Of a stretch of 64,000 nt of DNA, positions 1 through 8,358 are shown in pieces. Made by a program: the position numbers and the translations under genes. The DNA comes from JBGLNJ01 sp034434835 (GTDB lineage Bacteria; Chloroflexota; Anaerolineae; Fen-1058), in NCBI GenBank assembly GCA_034434835.1, contig DAOTXX010000071.1, forward strand, positions 1 to 64,000, given 5' to 3'. Below the pieces are notes generated by a model. It was not told the DNA's origin, searched no databases, and saw nothing but the letters and a program-made list of their open reading frames with translations. How positions within the stretch are numbered: position 1 is the first letter of the stretch; the number at the start of each line of letters is the position of its first letter.

Positions 1-89
1 ACAGCGGCGCTGGCTAAAGCCAGCTTTCAGCCCGATTCATCGGGCGCTGCTCCCTCCCCTGCGTGCGGGGGAGGGCTGGGGTGGGGGTA

Positions 90-111
90 GCACGGGGATT
101 CATCCCCGTGC
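90..111. repeat. Short perfect hairpin
   Basis: GCACGGGGAT and its exact complement are separated by two bases. No T-tract follows, so this reads as an intergenic palindrome rather than a clear terminator. Confidence 0.5.
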
Positions 112-143
112 GGGCACGCCAAGCACGAGTTTCCGCCATTACA

Positions 144-180
144 CATGCCCGCCAACGGGCATGAGGTTCTCGCAATGACA
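144..180. repeat. Hairpin plus REP-like arm
   Basis: CATGCCCG and CGGGCATG pair around a CCAA loop (144-163). They are followed by CTCGCAATGACA, the outer arm of the palindromic element seen complete at 43870-43966. Confidence 0.5.
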
Positions 181-349
181 GTGTGCAACGGCCAATTGCC
201 TGTAGACAGAGTGACAGTTTACGACCGTTGACCGTATAGCAAGATGGTCGGGCGGGTTGAATTGTGCCACAAGGCTTCGATTTTGGAAAGCGGGCGCGGA
301 CCGTGAGACCCCCGCAGATTTTCGACCCGCGGGACGAGCCTGTAGCCAG

Positions 350-378
350 TTGCATTGGGTATCACATTGTTGTACAAT
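350..378 (+). promoter_or_regulatory. Putative sigma70-type promoter of the RAMP operon
   Basis: TTGCAT (350-355) and TACAAT (373-378) are separated by 17 bp. Transcription would begin near 385, about 38 nt before the RAMP start codon. The -10 box matches consensus at five of six positions, the -35 box at three. A GGAGGAGG ribosome binding site lies at 407-414. This suggests that the RAMP gene opens its own operon. Confidence 0.5.
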
Positions 379-422
379 AACAAACGATTCACCCACTCAT
401 CGCTCCGGAGGAGGCCAAAACC

Positions 423-3400
423 ATGTTGCTGCAAGGCAAGCTCTATGCCGAATCCCCGATCTATCGGGGGAACGGACGCAAGACTCTCTTTACGCGAGAC
501 GGAGACGGAACCCAACGGCTCGTCTCGCTGGCCGGCGAGATCGCCGGAACCGCCCAGGCGCTAATGGATGCCTTCATCGGGCAATCGCGAGATGGCAAGA
601 ACATTGGCCTGTTGAACCGCTTATGGCTGCGCCTGTATGGATCGCCCGTGCCCGCCAAGCTCATTACGCGCGTCGAGTGCAAACTGCACGAAGAGAGCTA
701 TCCGCGCGATCACTTTTTCGACCTGCGCATGGGGCTGCGACTGGACGACGACCGCTGGGCGGCCGAAGCCAACGCCAACTACAAGATGGAAACGCTGTTC
801 CGCAACTCGGTCTTTGACCTGACGCTCTGGGTAGATGACGACACCCTCCAGCAAGGCGACAACGCGACCCGGCTCTATCATCTCTTGCAAGAACTGCGCG
901 AGGGCCGGTTCTGGTTCGGCGCAGGCAAGAGCAAGGGTCTGGGCCGCTGCCGATTGGAAATGGATGTGCCCTTGTCCGCCTCCGGCACGCTGACGGCCTC
1001 ACCTCAATCCAATCACCTGCGGCTGGCCTTGACCTTTAACGCCGTCAACCCGGTGCTGGTCGGCTGGAACTGGGGCAAGGTGGATCCCGAAGTCCCCTCC
1101 TTTGCCGCGATTGAGGGCCGCTGGCTCGTCGGCGCGATGAAAGGCCTGCCCGATCCGATCCGCAGCCGACTCGAGTTGTCCATCGGCGGGCCGATCCTTA
1201 CCCCTGAAGACTGGAAAAAGAAATTCGCCGCGTATCTGCCCCGCGCTATTGCCATCTGGCTCAGGGAACGCTCGAGCAGCGAAGTCGAAACGTGGGTGCT
1301 GCCTTCGACCATCCTGCCCAAACTGGGCAAAGGCAAATACCCGCTTGCCAAAGATGTGATCGACGCCATCCGGCCGCTGTGTGATAAACCGTTCCCGACT
1401 CAGGACGCGGTCGAAGCCGCACTCAAAGAGGCGATGGGCAAAAAAGCCAACATGGCCAAGCGGGTCATGGAAGGCCTGGAGCATCAACGCCGGGCCAGCC
1501 AGCAACTCGACCGGGCTGCCTGGAATGAAATCGCGCCAAGCCTGGGGCTGGACGTTGCGATCCAAGATCGCCTGGCCGCTCACATTCAAGACGAAGCCGC
1601 GTTGACGACGGAACTGGCAGTGGCCTGCCAGCCGATCCTGCCGCGCCTGTACGATCAGATCGATCAGCAGATTCATCTCTTACAGAGTGACGCCTGGGTG
1701 GACATGGAGCTGGCCACCCGCGAGGGGCATTTGCTGATCAAGACGATGCTGCTCGAGGGCAAGATCAGCGAGGCGCAGTGGAACGATCCTGACACGCCGC
1801 CCGAGGGCGTCAACGCCGCCGTGTGGCGGACCTTTCTCGACGAGCACAGCCGCGTGCGCTTTCAGCACATGCTCGCGCCCGGCAACCTGCGCAAGAGCAT
1901 TACCAATGACCGTAACTTTATCGCCTTCCTCAAGAGCTACCGCGAAAAGACTCGCCAGGAATTGGCGCAGCCACATCACGTTGACTTTCGCGCGGGCGGC
2001 CCGGCCAATCGAGAGGTCTCGCAAAAGTACGGCAAGCCTTATGACACCGTCTTTATGCGGATGCTCGCCTGGTTGCCCTCGTCGCAGGGCGAAGGTGGGT
2101 GGGAGGTCTATATCCCCGGCAGCACGATCAAGGGCGCGTTTCGCAAGCGCGCTTCCCAGATACTCAGAACCTTGTGGGGCGAGTCGCCCAAGACCACGGA
2201 GATGCTGAACCGCTTGTTCGGCGCGCAGCGGCAGCGCGGGCTGGCGTTCTTTTCCGATGCGTACCTGGCCGACCCGCGCGACACGGGCCGTGCATGGTGC
2301 TCGATGGACGGCGTGCGGATGGATCCCAAAACCGCACAGCCCATCGAGACAGCCAAGCGAGATTATCTCTTTGCCTATGGCGACCAGCTCGTGTTCAGTC
2401 TGCAGATTGACGCGCAGGACATTGGTGAAGACGATCTGGACGCTGTGTCGCTCCTCGTCCACCTGATTCATGATTTTCAAAATGGCGAAATCCCGATCGG
2501 CGGCGAAAAAACGAGCGGACTGGGCTGGGTCAGGGCTTCGGTGGTCAAACTCGACTGGCTCACAGGCGATCCGAACGGCGTGAGTGCCAGGCTATTCGGC
2601 AAACCCACGCTCGTCCAATCTGGACTTTGGCACAAGCTGGAGCTGGAAGGGCAAGCAGCGGGCCAGGCGCTCAAGGCAGTGCATCCGATCGCGCCCGAGG
2701 TCAAGCCCGGGCCCACTCCACCCAAATCGTCGCTGGGCTTTACGTCGCACCGCGCGTTTGGCGGCTACTGCGGCACGCTGGCCGTCGAGGCCGAGATTTT
2801 GACACCGACTAACGTGCGCGAAAGTGGGCAGCCTTCGTTCACCACGATGCTGGCCGATGGCCCGATCAACGGGTGGGATTTCTTTGCGCTGGCCCCGCCT
2901 CACGTCGAGCTGCGTGATGCGAACAAGACGTATGCGCTGCCCAGTCGCAGCCTCAAGGGAATGTTGCGCCACATCTATTCGATTGCCAGCGATTCCAAGG
3001 AACCCAGCCCGGACATCCGCCACTTGAACCCGGCCGACAGCCTGTTCGGTTGGGTGGGCACCGGGCCGAACCAGGCCATCATGGGTCGGCTGGCGTTCGG
3101 TTTTGGCACATTTGATGTTTCGCATCCCGAGCTGGCCTGGTTCAAGGTGCCATACCCTTACGGCAAGTGGAAGTACATCGGCGGCGAGTGGCAGAGTGCG
3201 GCGGATACCCGCACGAGCAAACTGCAGATCGCCCAAACCTGGCGGCTGTTCCCTCACGCGCCGCTCGCCCCGCTGGTCAAGCGGTTGGATCGCTTTGCGC
3301 CCGACACGGCGCAGGCCAGCTATTTTCGCGCGATCCTGCCCGGCGCGCGCGCGCATTTCACGATTCGCTTTTGGAACCTGGACGAGCAGGAACTACAACG

Positions 3401-3653
3401 GCTGATCTGGTGCGTGGCGTTGGAGTCGGGGCTGGCGCACAAGATCGGCAACAACCGCTACCTCGGCTTTGGCAGCCTGCGCCTGAGCATCCTGCCGGAA
3501 AGCTTTCTCATCAATTGGGCGAACCGCTATGCGGAGCAGCCCGGAGCGCGCGAAGCGTGGCGCACCTCCATCCAGGTAAGCGACTGGATCAAGCCGAACG
3601 TCATTGCGCACTATGCCGAACTGGTCAAGGCGCTGGATGCTAAACGGCTTTGA
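423..3653 (+). CDS. Triple-RAMP fusion protein (CRISPR type III-like Cas7 family)
   Basis: The 1076-aa protein carries three RAMP-type units. Unit 1 (about 1-188) ends in a glycine-rich loop, FGAGKSKGLGRCRL (about 166-179). Unit 2 (about 196-725) begins with a beta strand, holds a roughly 300-residue mostly helical insertion, has IPGSTIKGAF (about 564) and ends with PIGGEKTSGLGWV (about 691). Unit 3 (about 775-1035) has LPSRSLKGML (about 839) and NNRYLGFGSLRL (about 1010). The PGS/PSR-x-KG motif and terminal G-rich loops are hallmarks of Cas7/Csm3/Cmr4 RAMP proteins, which line crRNA in type III effectors. The unit-3 architecture recalls the TIGR03986 RAMP family, from memory. The start follows GGAGGAGG. 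A 17-nt overlap with the next gene implies coupled translation. Function is inferred: crRNA binding and possibly target cleavage. No obvious catalytic Asp could be assigned. Confidence 0.85.
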   Translation: MLLQGKLYAESPIYRGNGRKTLFTRDGDGTQRLVSLAGEIAGTAQALMDAFIGQSRDGKNIGLLNRLWLRLYGSPVPAKLITRVECKLHEESYPRDHFFDLRMGLRLDDDRWAAEANANYKMETLFRNSVFDLTLWVDDDTLQQGDNATRLYHLLQELREGRFWFGAGKSKGLGRCRLEMDVPLSASGTLTASPQSNHLRLALTFNAVNPVLVGWNWGKVDPEVPSFAAIEGRWLVGAMKGLPDPIRSRLELSIGGPILTPEDWKKKFAAYLPRAIAIWLRERSSSEVETWVLPSTILPKLGKGKYPLAKDVIDAIRPLCDKPFPTQDAVEAALKEAMGKKANMAKRVMEGLEHQRRASQQLDRAAWNEIAPSLGLDVAIQDRLAAHIQDEAALTTELAVACQPILPRLYDQIDQQIHLLQSDAWVDMELATREGHLLIKTMLLEGKISEAQWNDPDTPPEGVNAAVWRTFLDEHSRVRFQHMLAPGNLRKSITNDRNFIAFLKSYREKTRQELAQPHHVDFRAGGPANREVSQKYGKPYDTVFMRMLAWLPSSQGEGGWEVYIPGSTIKGAFRKRASQILRTLWGESPKTTEMLNRLFGAQRQRGLAFFSDAYLADPRDTGRAWCSMDGVRMDPKTAQPIETAKRDYLFAYGDQLVFSLQIDAQDIGEDDLDAVSLLVHLIHDFQNGEIPIGGEKTSGLGWVRASVVKLDWLTGDPNGVSARLFGKPTLVQSGLWHKLELEGQAAGQALKAVHPIAPEVKPGPTPPKSSLGFTSHRAFGGYCGTLAVEAEILTPTNVRESGQPSFTTMLADGPINGWDFFALAPPHVELRDANKTYALPSRSLKGMLRHIYSIASDSKEPSPDIRHLNPADSLFGWVGTGPNQAIMGRLAFGFGTFDVSHPELAWFKVPYPYGKWKYIGGEWQSAADTRTSKLQIAQTWRLFPHAPLAPLVKRLDRFAPDTAQASYFRAILPGARAHFTIRFWNLDEQELQRLIWCVALESGLAHKIGNNRYLGFGSLRLSILPESFLINWANRYAEQPGAREAWRTSIQVSDWIKPNVIAHYAELVKALDAKRL

Positions 3654-4530
3654 TTGGCTGCGCCGGAGTCGCTCCGGCGCTGAACTGTTAGCGACGCTGA
3701 AATGTCTAGAGACGCGGCCCGATCTCTTACTTGATGAGCAAGAAATCGGGCCGCCTCACTCGGCCCTGGGCGGCCCCTGCCAAAGGTGTTGGGTCTACCC
3801 TCGCCAGCCCTCTCCGGTCTCGCGCTACTGCCGAGCGTGCCAGGCCATCGTGAATCGTTCGAGCCGTCTGGGCCATCTTTCGCGCCAGTCCGCCGTGATC
3901 TGGGGCTTTGTCAACCGCCTGCCCCGGCAGTTGAGTCATCCAGCCACTGCTCCCGCCGGGCAGGAGAGCTACATGCTCGGTTCCTTTGTCCAGGATCAGA
4001 ACCGCTTCCTGGTGATGCTGCGCCACCGCGATCTCAAGCCCTTCCTCCAAGAGTTGGTCCTGTATCATGGCGACGATCTCAAGGGGCTTCTCCAGATCGC
4101 TCCCACGGTCGGCGTGAGCGGCAACCTGAGCATGGCCGATGTGCTGTGCCGCGTCATCCACTATGAGACCACTTTTTCGATGGACCGCCTGCGGGTGAGG
4201 TTTTATGCCAGGCCGTACCAGGTGCTCTTCCCACGCCTGCTTGAGCGCAAGGGCATCCTTACCTTCGACATTTCGGATTTCCTCAGCGTGCTGGAGATGG
4301 CCGCGATCTTTCGCACCCTCCTCTTGCCCGACCAGCAGCAAATGCTGCGCCAACTCTTGACAATTGACGATCCCGCCGAAGCACAGTTCTATTGGGGACG
4401 GTTGATGGGACTATTGAACCAGCCCGCCAAAGACATGCTGAGCGCATGGAATATCCGGCAGTGGCCTCCAGACCGCGTCAAATTGTTCTACGAACTGATG
4501 GACTATGTGGCCTATTATCAGTCCGATTAG
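3637..4530 (+). CDS. Zinc-ribbon protein of unknown function in the RAMP operon
   Basis: The 297-aa product is not recognised. It has a four-cysteine zinc-ribbon, C48-x2-C51-x13-C65-x2-C68, near the N-terminus, followed by a helix-rich region with no signal peptide or membrane segment. I chose the ATG at 3637, which overlaps the RAMP stop by 17 nt; an in-frame ATG at 3604 would lengthen the overlap. Its end overlaps the Cas6-like gene by 26 nt, so all three genes are translationally linked. The context implies a role in the RAMP effector or in crRNA handling, for example as a small subunit or a zinc-containing replacement for part of Cas10. That is inference only. Confidence 0.7.
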   Translation: MLNGFDWLRRSRSGAELLATLKCLETRPDLLLDEQEIGPPHSALGGPCQRCWVYPRQPSPVSRYCRACQAIVNRSSRLGHLSRQSAVIWGFVNRLPRQLSHPATAPAGQESYMLGSFVQDQNRFLVMLRHRDLKPFLQELVLYHGDDLKGLLQIAPTVGVSGNLSMADVLCRVIHYETTFSMDRLRVRFYARPYQVLFPRLLERKGILTFDISDFLSVLEMAAIFRTLLLPDQQQMLRQLLTIDDPAEAQFYWGRLMGLLNQPAKDMLSAWNIRQWPPDRVKLFYELMDYVAYYQSD

Positions 4531-5458
4531 GCTCATCCGTTACCTGGTGGCGTGGCGGGTCAATCGAACGCTGGTGCGGTTGCCGCCTTGTCTCTCGATC
4601 GAAATCTCCCGCGTGCTGGGGACGCTGATCGCCGAGCGCTTGCCCACACGCGAGGCGCAGCCGTGGCGCAAGGCCATGGCCAAATGGGAAGGCTACGACG
4701 ACAAGGCCAAACAGAACACCCCGCAGGTTCCCGAAGCTTCGTGGCCTGTCGAGTCCATCTTGTTCGTTTACCCCGGCAAGCAGGTCTATGGACAAGGTGA
4801 GTCGATCTTGTGGGAGATCAAGCTCATCGGCAACAGCGCCGATCATGGGTTGTTCCTGGAGACGATCCTGCCCGCCATGGAAGAAGCCAGCACCACCAGC
4901 GATCCGCGCTGGCATCGCCCCAACAGCCTGTGGGGCCGCTTTGACATCCAGGCCATTTACGCGGCGCGCGGCGCGCACTGGGAACCCGTGGTCTGGGATG
5001 GCAAACTGGACGCGCGCTATCGCGAGACGCCGGGTCAATGGGCCGAAGGGCTGGCGTTCAAACCGCCCTCGGAACGCACCCTCGACAGCCTGACGTGGCT
5101 GACACCGTTCGACCTGCCTTTCAAAAAATCGGCCCCCACCTTGCCCGAGCTGCTCGAAGCGTTGGCGGCGCGGATAGAGCTATTCGTCCCAGGCAAGCGA
5201 CGCGCGTCCGCTGACGTGTGGCAAGTGCTGAGCGACCAAGATCAGGCTGTGCTACGCCGCGCCATCGAACAGGCCACCGAGTTCCCCCTGCGCCGCCAAA
5301 AGCTTGAGCACGCCGCCAAGGGCTGGCCGGGTCGCTGGATCGGCACACAGACATTCCTGTTCATCCCGGATTCTCTCGTCCCTTACCTGGAACTGGCCTC
5401 CATCCTTCACATTGGCAAGCAGACGCACCTGGGATGCGGCACGTTTGTCATGAGCTGA
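4505..5458 (+). CDS. Cas6-like RAMP protein (putative crRNA-processing endoribonuclease)
   Basis: The 317-aa protein ends with WPGRWIGTQTF, a spacer and LHIGKQTHLGCGTF. This matches the C-terminal half of PF10040-type Cas6 proteins, where a G-rich loop follows a conserved W-x-G strand. The N-terminal part contains LPP near residue 27, at the position of the usual Cas6 LPPYxGS motif, but without its glycine. The middle part (YGQGESILWEIKLIG) fits the first ferredoxin-like fold. Cas6 enzymes cut pre-crRNA within repeats. The catalytic histidine cannot be assigned by eye; H299 in the C-terminal loop is atypical. The start overlaps the upstream gene by 26 nt. It could instead be a Cas5-like or Csx10-like RAMP. 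Only 19 nt separate it from the unrelated glycosyltransferase gene. Confidence 0.7.
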   Translation: MWPIISPIRLIRYLVAWRVNRTLVRLPPCLSIEISRVLGTLIAERLPTREAQPWRKAMAKWEGYDDKAKQNTPQVPEASWPVESILFVYPGKQVYGQGESILWEIKLIGNSADHGLFLETILPAMEEASTTSDPRWHRPNSLWGRFDIQAIYAARGAHWEPVVWDGKLDARYRETPGQWAEGLAFKPPSERTLDSLTWLTPFDLPFKKSAPTLPELLEALAARIELFVPGKRRASADVWQVLSDQDQAVLRRAIEQATEFPLRRQKLEHAAKGWPGRWIGTQTFLFIPDSLVPYLELASILHIGKQTHLGCGTFVMS

Positions 5459-5477
5459 TGCTAGCAGGTCAACACCC

Positions 5478-8315
5478 ATGACTGACCGCGCCCGGAGGCT
5501 TGACACTCCGCCCAGAATGCTCGCATGGTTGTTACTGGTCATCATCTCGCTGGTGGCCTTGTTCTTTCGCACTTTTGAGCTGGACCGCTTTCCGCGCGGG
5601 CCGTTCGGCGATGAAGCCGCCGCCGCGATCCTGGCCAGCGAAATCGCCACCGGTCGTTCCCGACCGATCTTTATTACCGCCTACACCGGCCACGAAGTCC
5701 TGTTGTACTATCTATCCGCACCTGTCATGTGGCTGATCGGCACGGGCGTCCTGGCGCTGCGTCTGACCTCAGCGTTGGTCGGCACGGCCACGGTCCTGAT
5801 GACCTACTGGTTAGCCCGCGAACTGTTTGACGATGAGCCAGTCATCGAAGCGCGTTGGCTGGGGCTGTTCGCCGCTGCGCTGGCAGCGACTTCATTCTGG
5901 CACGTCTCGGTCAGCCGATACGGCTATCGCGCCATCACCTTACCGTTGATGCAATCGCTGACGCTCTGGGCACTGTGGCGCGGCCTGCGTCTCTCCAGTT
6001 GGAAATGGATCGTCGCCGCAGGCACATTCTGCGGACTGGTCGCTTATACGTATCTTTCCAGCCGCATCGTGCCAGTCGCGCTGGGCCTGGTGCTGCTGTT
6101 GATCCTCCTCGCCGAGCGAAAGCGATGGCGATCGAGGCTCGCGCCGATAGCAATCATGCTTGCAGTCGCCGGGGTCGTGTTTGCGCCGCTGGGCGTTTTC
6201 TTTCTCACTCACCCCGAGACATTCGCCACGCGAATGACCCAGGTTTCGGCCTTTTCCATCAGTGGAGCGGCCTGGCCGTCTGTGCTCCTGCGCAGCACGC
6301 TGCGCGCGCTAGAGGTGTTCACCTCGCGCGGCGACCCTCAATGGCGGTTCGGTCTCCCCAATCTGCCCATGTTCCAGGGACCACTGGCGCTGGCATTTTA
6401 CGCCGGGCTGATTGCGATCGTCTTTCGACTGATGCGCCCCAGCGGGTTCCTGGGCCGGGTGCGCTATGCGCTCCTCATCCTCTGGCCGCTGGTGATGATG
6501 ATCCCGACGATCCTCGCCGATCCAATCGAGGTTCCACACAGTCTGCGCGCGATCGGCATATTGCCGCTGGTGTTCTGGATCCCGGCGTTGGGGCTGGTCA
6601 CCGCGCTGGAACTGGCTCAGCGCGTGATCCGCAACGAGCGCGCGATGACCATCATCACCCTCGGCGCGCTGGCCCTCACGTTGATCGGAAGCAGCATCAC
6701 GACATTTCAAAACTATTTTCTGCACTGGGGACCCGAGCCGCGCATGTACTATGACAACAACCAAGACATTGCGGACATGACGCGCTTTCTCAACACACTG
6801 CCGGACGAGGGCAAGTCGTTCTACGTCAGCGCGCTTGACTATCGGCATCCAACGGTTGCCGCTCTATCGAACCGCTACACCCGGCTCAAGTTCATTCAAG
6901 GCCCGGAGGTATTTGCTTTGGCGCCCGGCCCGGCGGTCTATGCCTGGCCTCATTTCTCGATGCCGGATGACTGGTGGCTCGCACGCTTCTTTCCACCTGG
7001 GTCGCGCATCCAGCAGGAGTTTGGCCCGGATGGAGGGATCGCCTACATCGTGCATACCCTCGACCGCGCCCCGGTCATCTCGCCCACGTACCCATTGAGC
7101 GTCACCTTTGGCGGCGTGATCCAGGCCATTGGCTACGACGTGCTGCGCGACCGGCCCTCCGGTGGCCGGACTGACCTGGCTGTTTACTGGCGTGTTCTGA
7201 GCATGCCAGAACGAGGCGACTATAGCCAGTTCTTTATGCTGACCGACGCCTGGGGCATCGAGTGGGGCCAGGGCGGATCGTTTGCGTATCCTTCCGAGCA
7301 ATGGACGCCGGGCGAGATCATTGCTGAGCGCGTCCGCGTTCAGACAGACGACGGCACGCCGCCCGGCAACGCCTATACAATCCACATCGGCTGGTGGGCG
7401 TCCTCGACCGGACAGCGCCTGACGGCGACCGATGCGCAGGGACGCTTTGCCGGGACAACGCTGGCCGCCGGGCCGATCACGATCACGCGCCGGGTCCGCC
7501 CGCTCGATCTCGGCGCAATCGGCATGTCCAGTCGGCTAAACCGGGACTGGGGCGGGTTGACATTGTTGGGATTTGACCAATGGCCCGGTTCAGTGCGGCA
7601 AGGCGAGACCGAGTTTGTCACGCTCTACTGGCAAGCGCAGTCCACCCCCCTACCCAACCGACAGGTGACCTTGGAGATGAGAGGAAGCGATCAGCACGTC
7701 ACAGAGCTTGCGCGCGGCGGGCCGGCGCATGGGACGTATCCCACCTCGCAATGGACTGCGGGAGAGTTTGTCGCCGACCGGCTGGCTTTGCGCATCCCGC
7801 CGGACACGCCGCCCGGCGCTTACACGCTTCAAGCGCGAGTGGATGACTTTCCAGTTCAGCCGCTCGGTCGTTTTGAGGTGCAAGCTATCTCACGCAACTG
7901 GACCCCGCCAGCGACCGCGCATCCCCTGTCCATCACGCTCGGCGCGCAGGTTGCGCTGGTCGGCTACGATCTCGAGTATCAAATACCAAATACCAAATCT
8001 CAAATCGAACTGACATTGCACTGGCATGCCCTGCGCGAAATGAGCGAAAGCTATACCGCGTTCGTTCACCTGGTGGACGCCAACGGCGCGGTGCGCGCGC
8101 AGCAGGACAATGCGCCGGTCAACAACACGTACCCGACGATACTCTGGCTGCCGGGCGAGTTTGTCCGCGACACTTACACGCTCGCGCTCCCGCCGGACTT
8201 GCCGCCGGGCAAGTACACACTTCAAGTGGGCATGTACCTGCCCGAAAGTGGCGCGCGGCTGCCGGTCACGGGAGGCGGCGATCACATCACGTTGGACAGG
8301 TTGGTCGTTCCCTAG
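5478..8315 (+). CDS. GT39/PMT-like membrane glycosyltransferase with repeated C-terminal domains
   Basis: The 945-aa protein has many membrane helices in its first roughly 425 residues. It carries the GDEAAAA motif (about residue 43) after the first helix, typical of GT-C enzymes of the ArnT/PMT (GT39) type that use polyprenyl-phosphate sugars at the outer membrane face. The soluble C-terminal half holds three related beta-sandwich units, each with an L-x-L-x-W strand, a YPT/W-x-x-GE turn and a closing PPG-x-Y-x-L strand (ends near 640, 790 and 930). The acceptor is unknown. Between units 2 and 3 a heptamer repeat (7980-8004) is read in frame as YQIPNTKSQIE. The start follows AGG with CAACACCC spacing. 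Confidence 0.75.
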   Translation: MTDRARRLDTPPRMLAWLLLVIISLVALFFRTFELDRFPRGPFGDEAAAAILASEIATGRSRPIFITAYTGHEVLLYYLSAPVMWLIGTGVLALRLTSALVGTATVLMTYWLARELFDDEPVIEARWLGLFAAALAATSFWHVSVSRYGYRAITLPLMQSLTLWALWRGLRLSSWKWIVAAGTFCGLVAYTYLSSRIVPVALGLVLLLILLAERKRWRSRLAPIAIMLAVAGVVFAPLGVFFLTHPETFATRMTQVSAFSISGAAWPSVLLRSTLRALEVFTSRGDPQWRFGLPNLPMFQGPLALAFYAGLIAIVFRLMRPSGFLGRVRYALLILWPLVMMIPTILADPIEVPHSLRAIGILPLVFWIPALGLVTALELAQRVIRNERAMTIITLGALALTLIGSSITTFQNYFLHWGPEPRMYYDNNQDIADMTRFLNTLPDEGKSFYVSALDYRHPTVAALSNRYTRLKFIQGPEVFALAPGPAVYAWPHFSMPDDWWLARFFPPGSRIQQEFGPDGGIAYIVHTLDRAPVISPTYPLSVTFGGVIQAIGYDVLRDRPSGGRTDLAVYWRVLSMPERGDYSQFFMLTDAWGIEWGQGGSFAYPSEQWTPGEIIAERVRVQTDDGTPPGNAYTIHIGWWASSTGQRLTATDAQGRFAGTTLAAGPITITRRVRPLDLGAIGMSSRLNRDWGGLTLLGFDQWPGSVRQGETEFVTLYWQAQSTPLPNRQVTLEMRGSDQHVTELARGGPAHGTYPTSQWTAGEFVADRLALRIPPDTPPGAYTLQARVDDFPVQPLGRFEVQAISRNWTPPATAHPLSITLGAQVALVGYDLEYQIPNTKSQIELTLHWHALREMSESYTAFVHLVDANGAVRAQQDNAPVNNTYPTILWLPGEFVRDTYTLALPPDLPPGKYTLQVGMYLPESGARLPVTGGGDHITLDRLVVP
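7979..8005 (+). repeat. Heptamer repeat inside the GT39-like gene
   Basis: AAATACC, AAATACC and AAATCTC follow one another with a 7-nt period. They are translated as IPNTKSQIE between two C-terminal beta domains, so a normally intergenic repeat type sits within a coding frame. Confidence 0.6.
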
Positions 8316-8341
8316 CTGATGCGAAGGCTAATCAGGTGTGG

Positions 8342-8347
8342 TATACT
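8342..8347 (+). promoter_or_regulatory. Putative -10 box with very short leader
   Basis: TATACT ends 11 nt before the ATG of the CAP-domain gene, with no purine-rich ribosome binding site between them. The transcript may be nearly leaderless. No clear -35 box is seen. Confidence 0.35.
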
Positions 8348-8358
8348 TTGCACCGACC

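Larger units (their letters stand above)
1..422. other. Non-coding region upstream of the RAMP locus
   Basis: No convincing gene is seen here; open frames on both strands lack family resemblance. The stretch holds several palindromes: a 10-bp stem with a 2-nt loop at 90-111, an 8-bp stem with a CCAA loop at 144-163, and CTCGCAATGACA at 169-180. The last also forms the arms of repeat elements at 27166-27201 and 43870-43966. A promoter-like pair and a strong ribosome binding site occupy the right end. No CRISPR-like direct repeats are visible. Confidence 0.6.

Noticed and set aside
14..515. Minus-strand frames of 85-113 aa before the RAMP gene
   Set aside because: They run through palindromes and show no family pattern; a promoter and ribosome binding site for the RAMP gene lie on the other strand.
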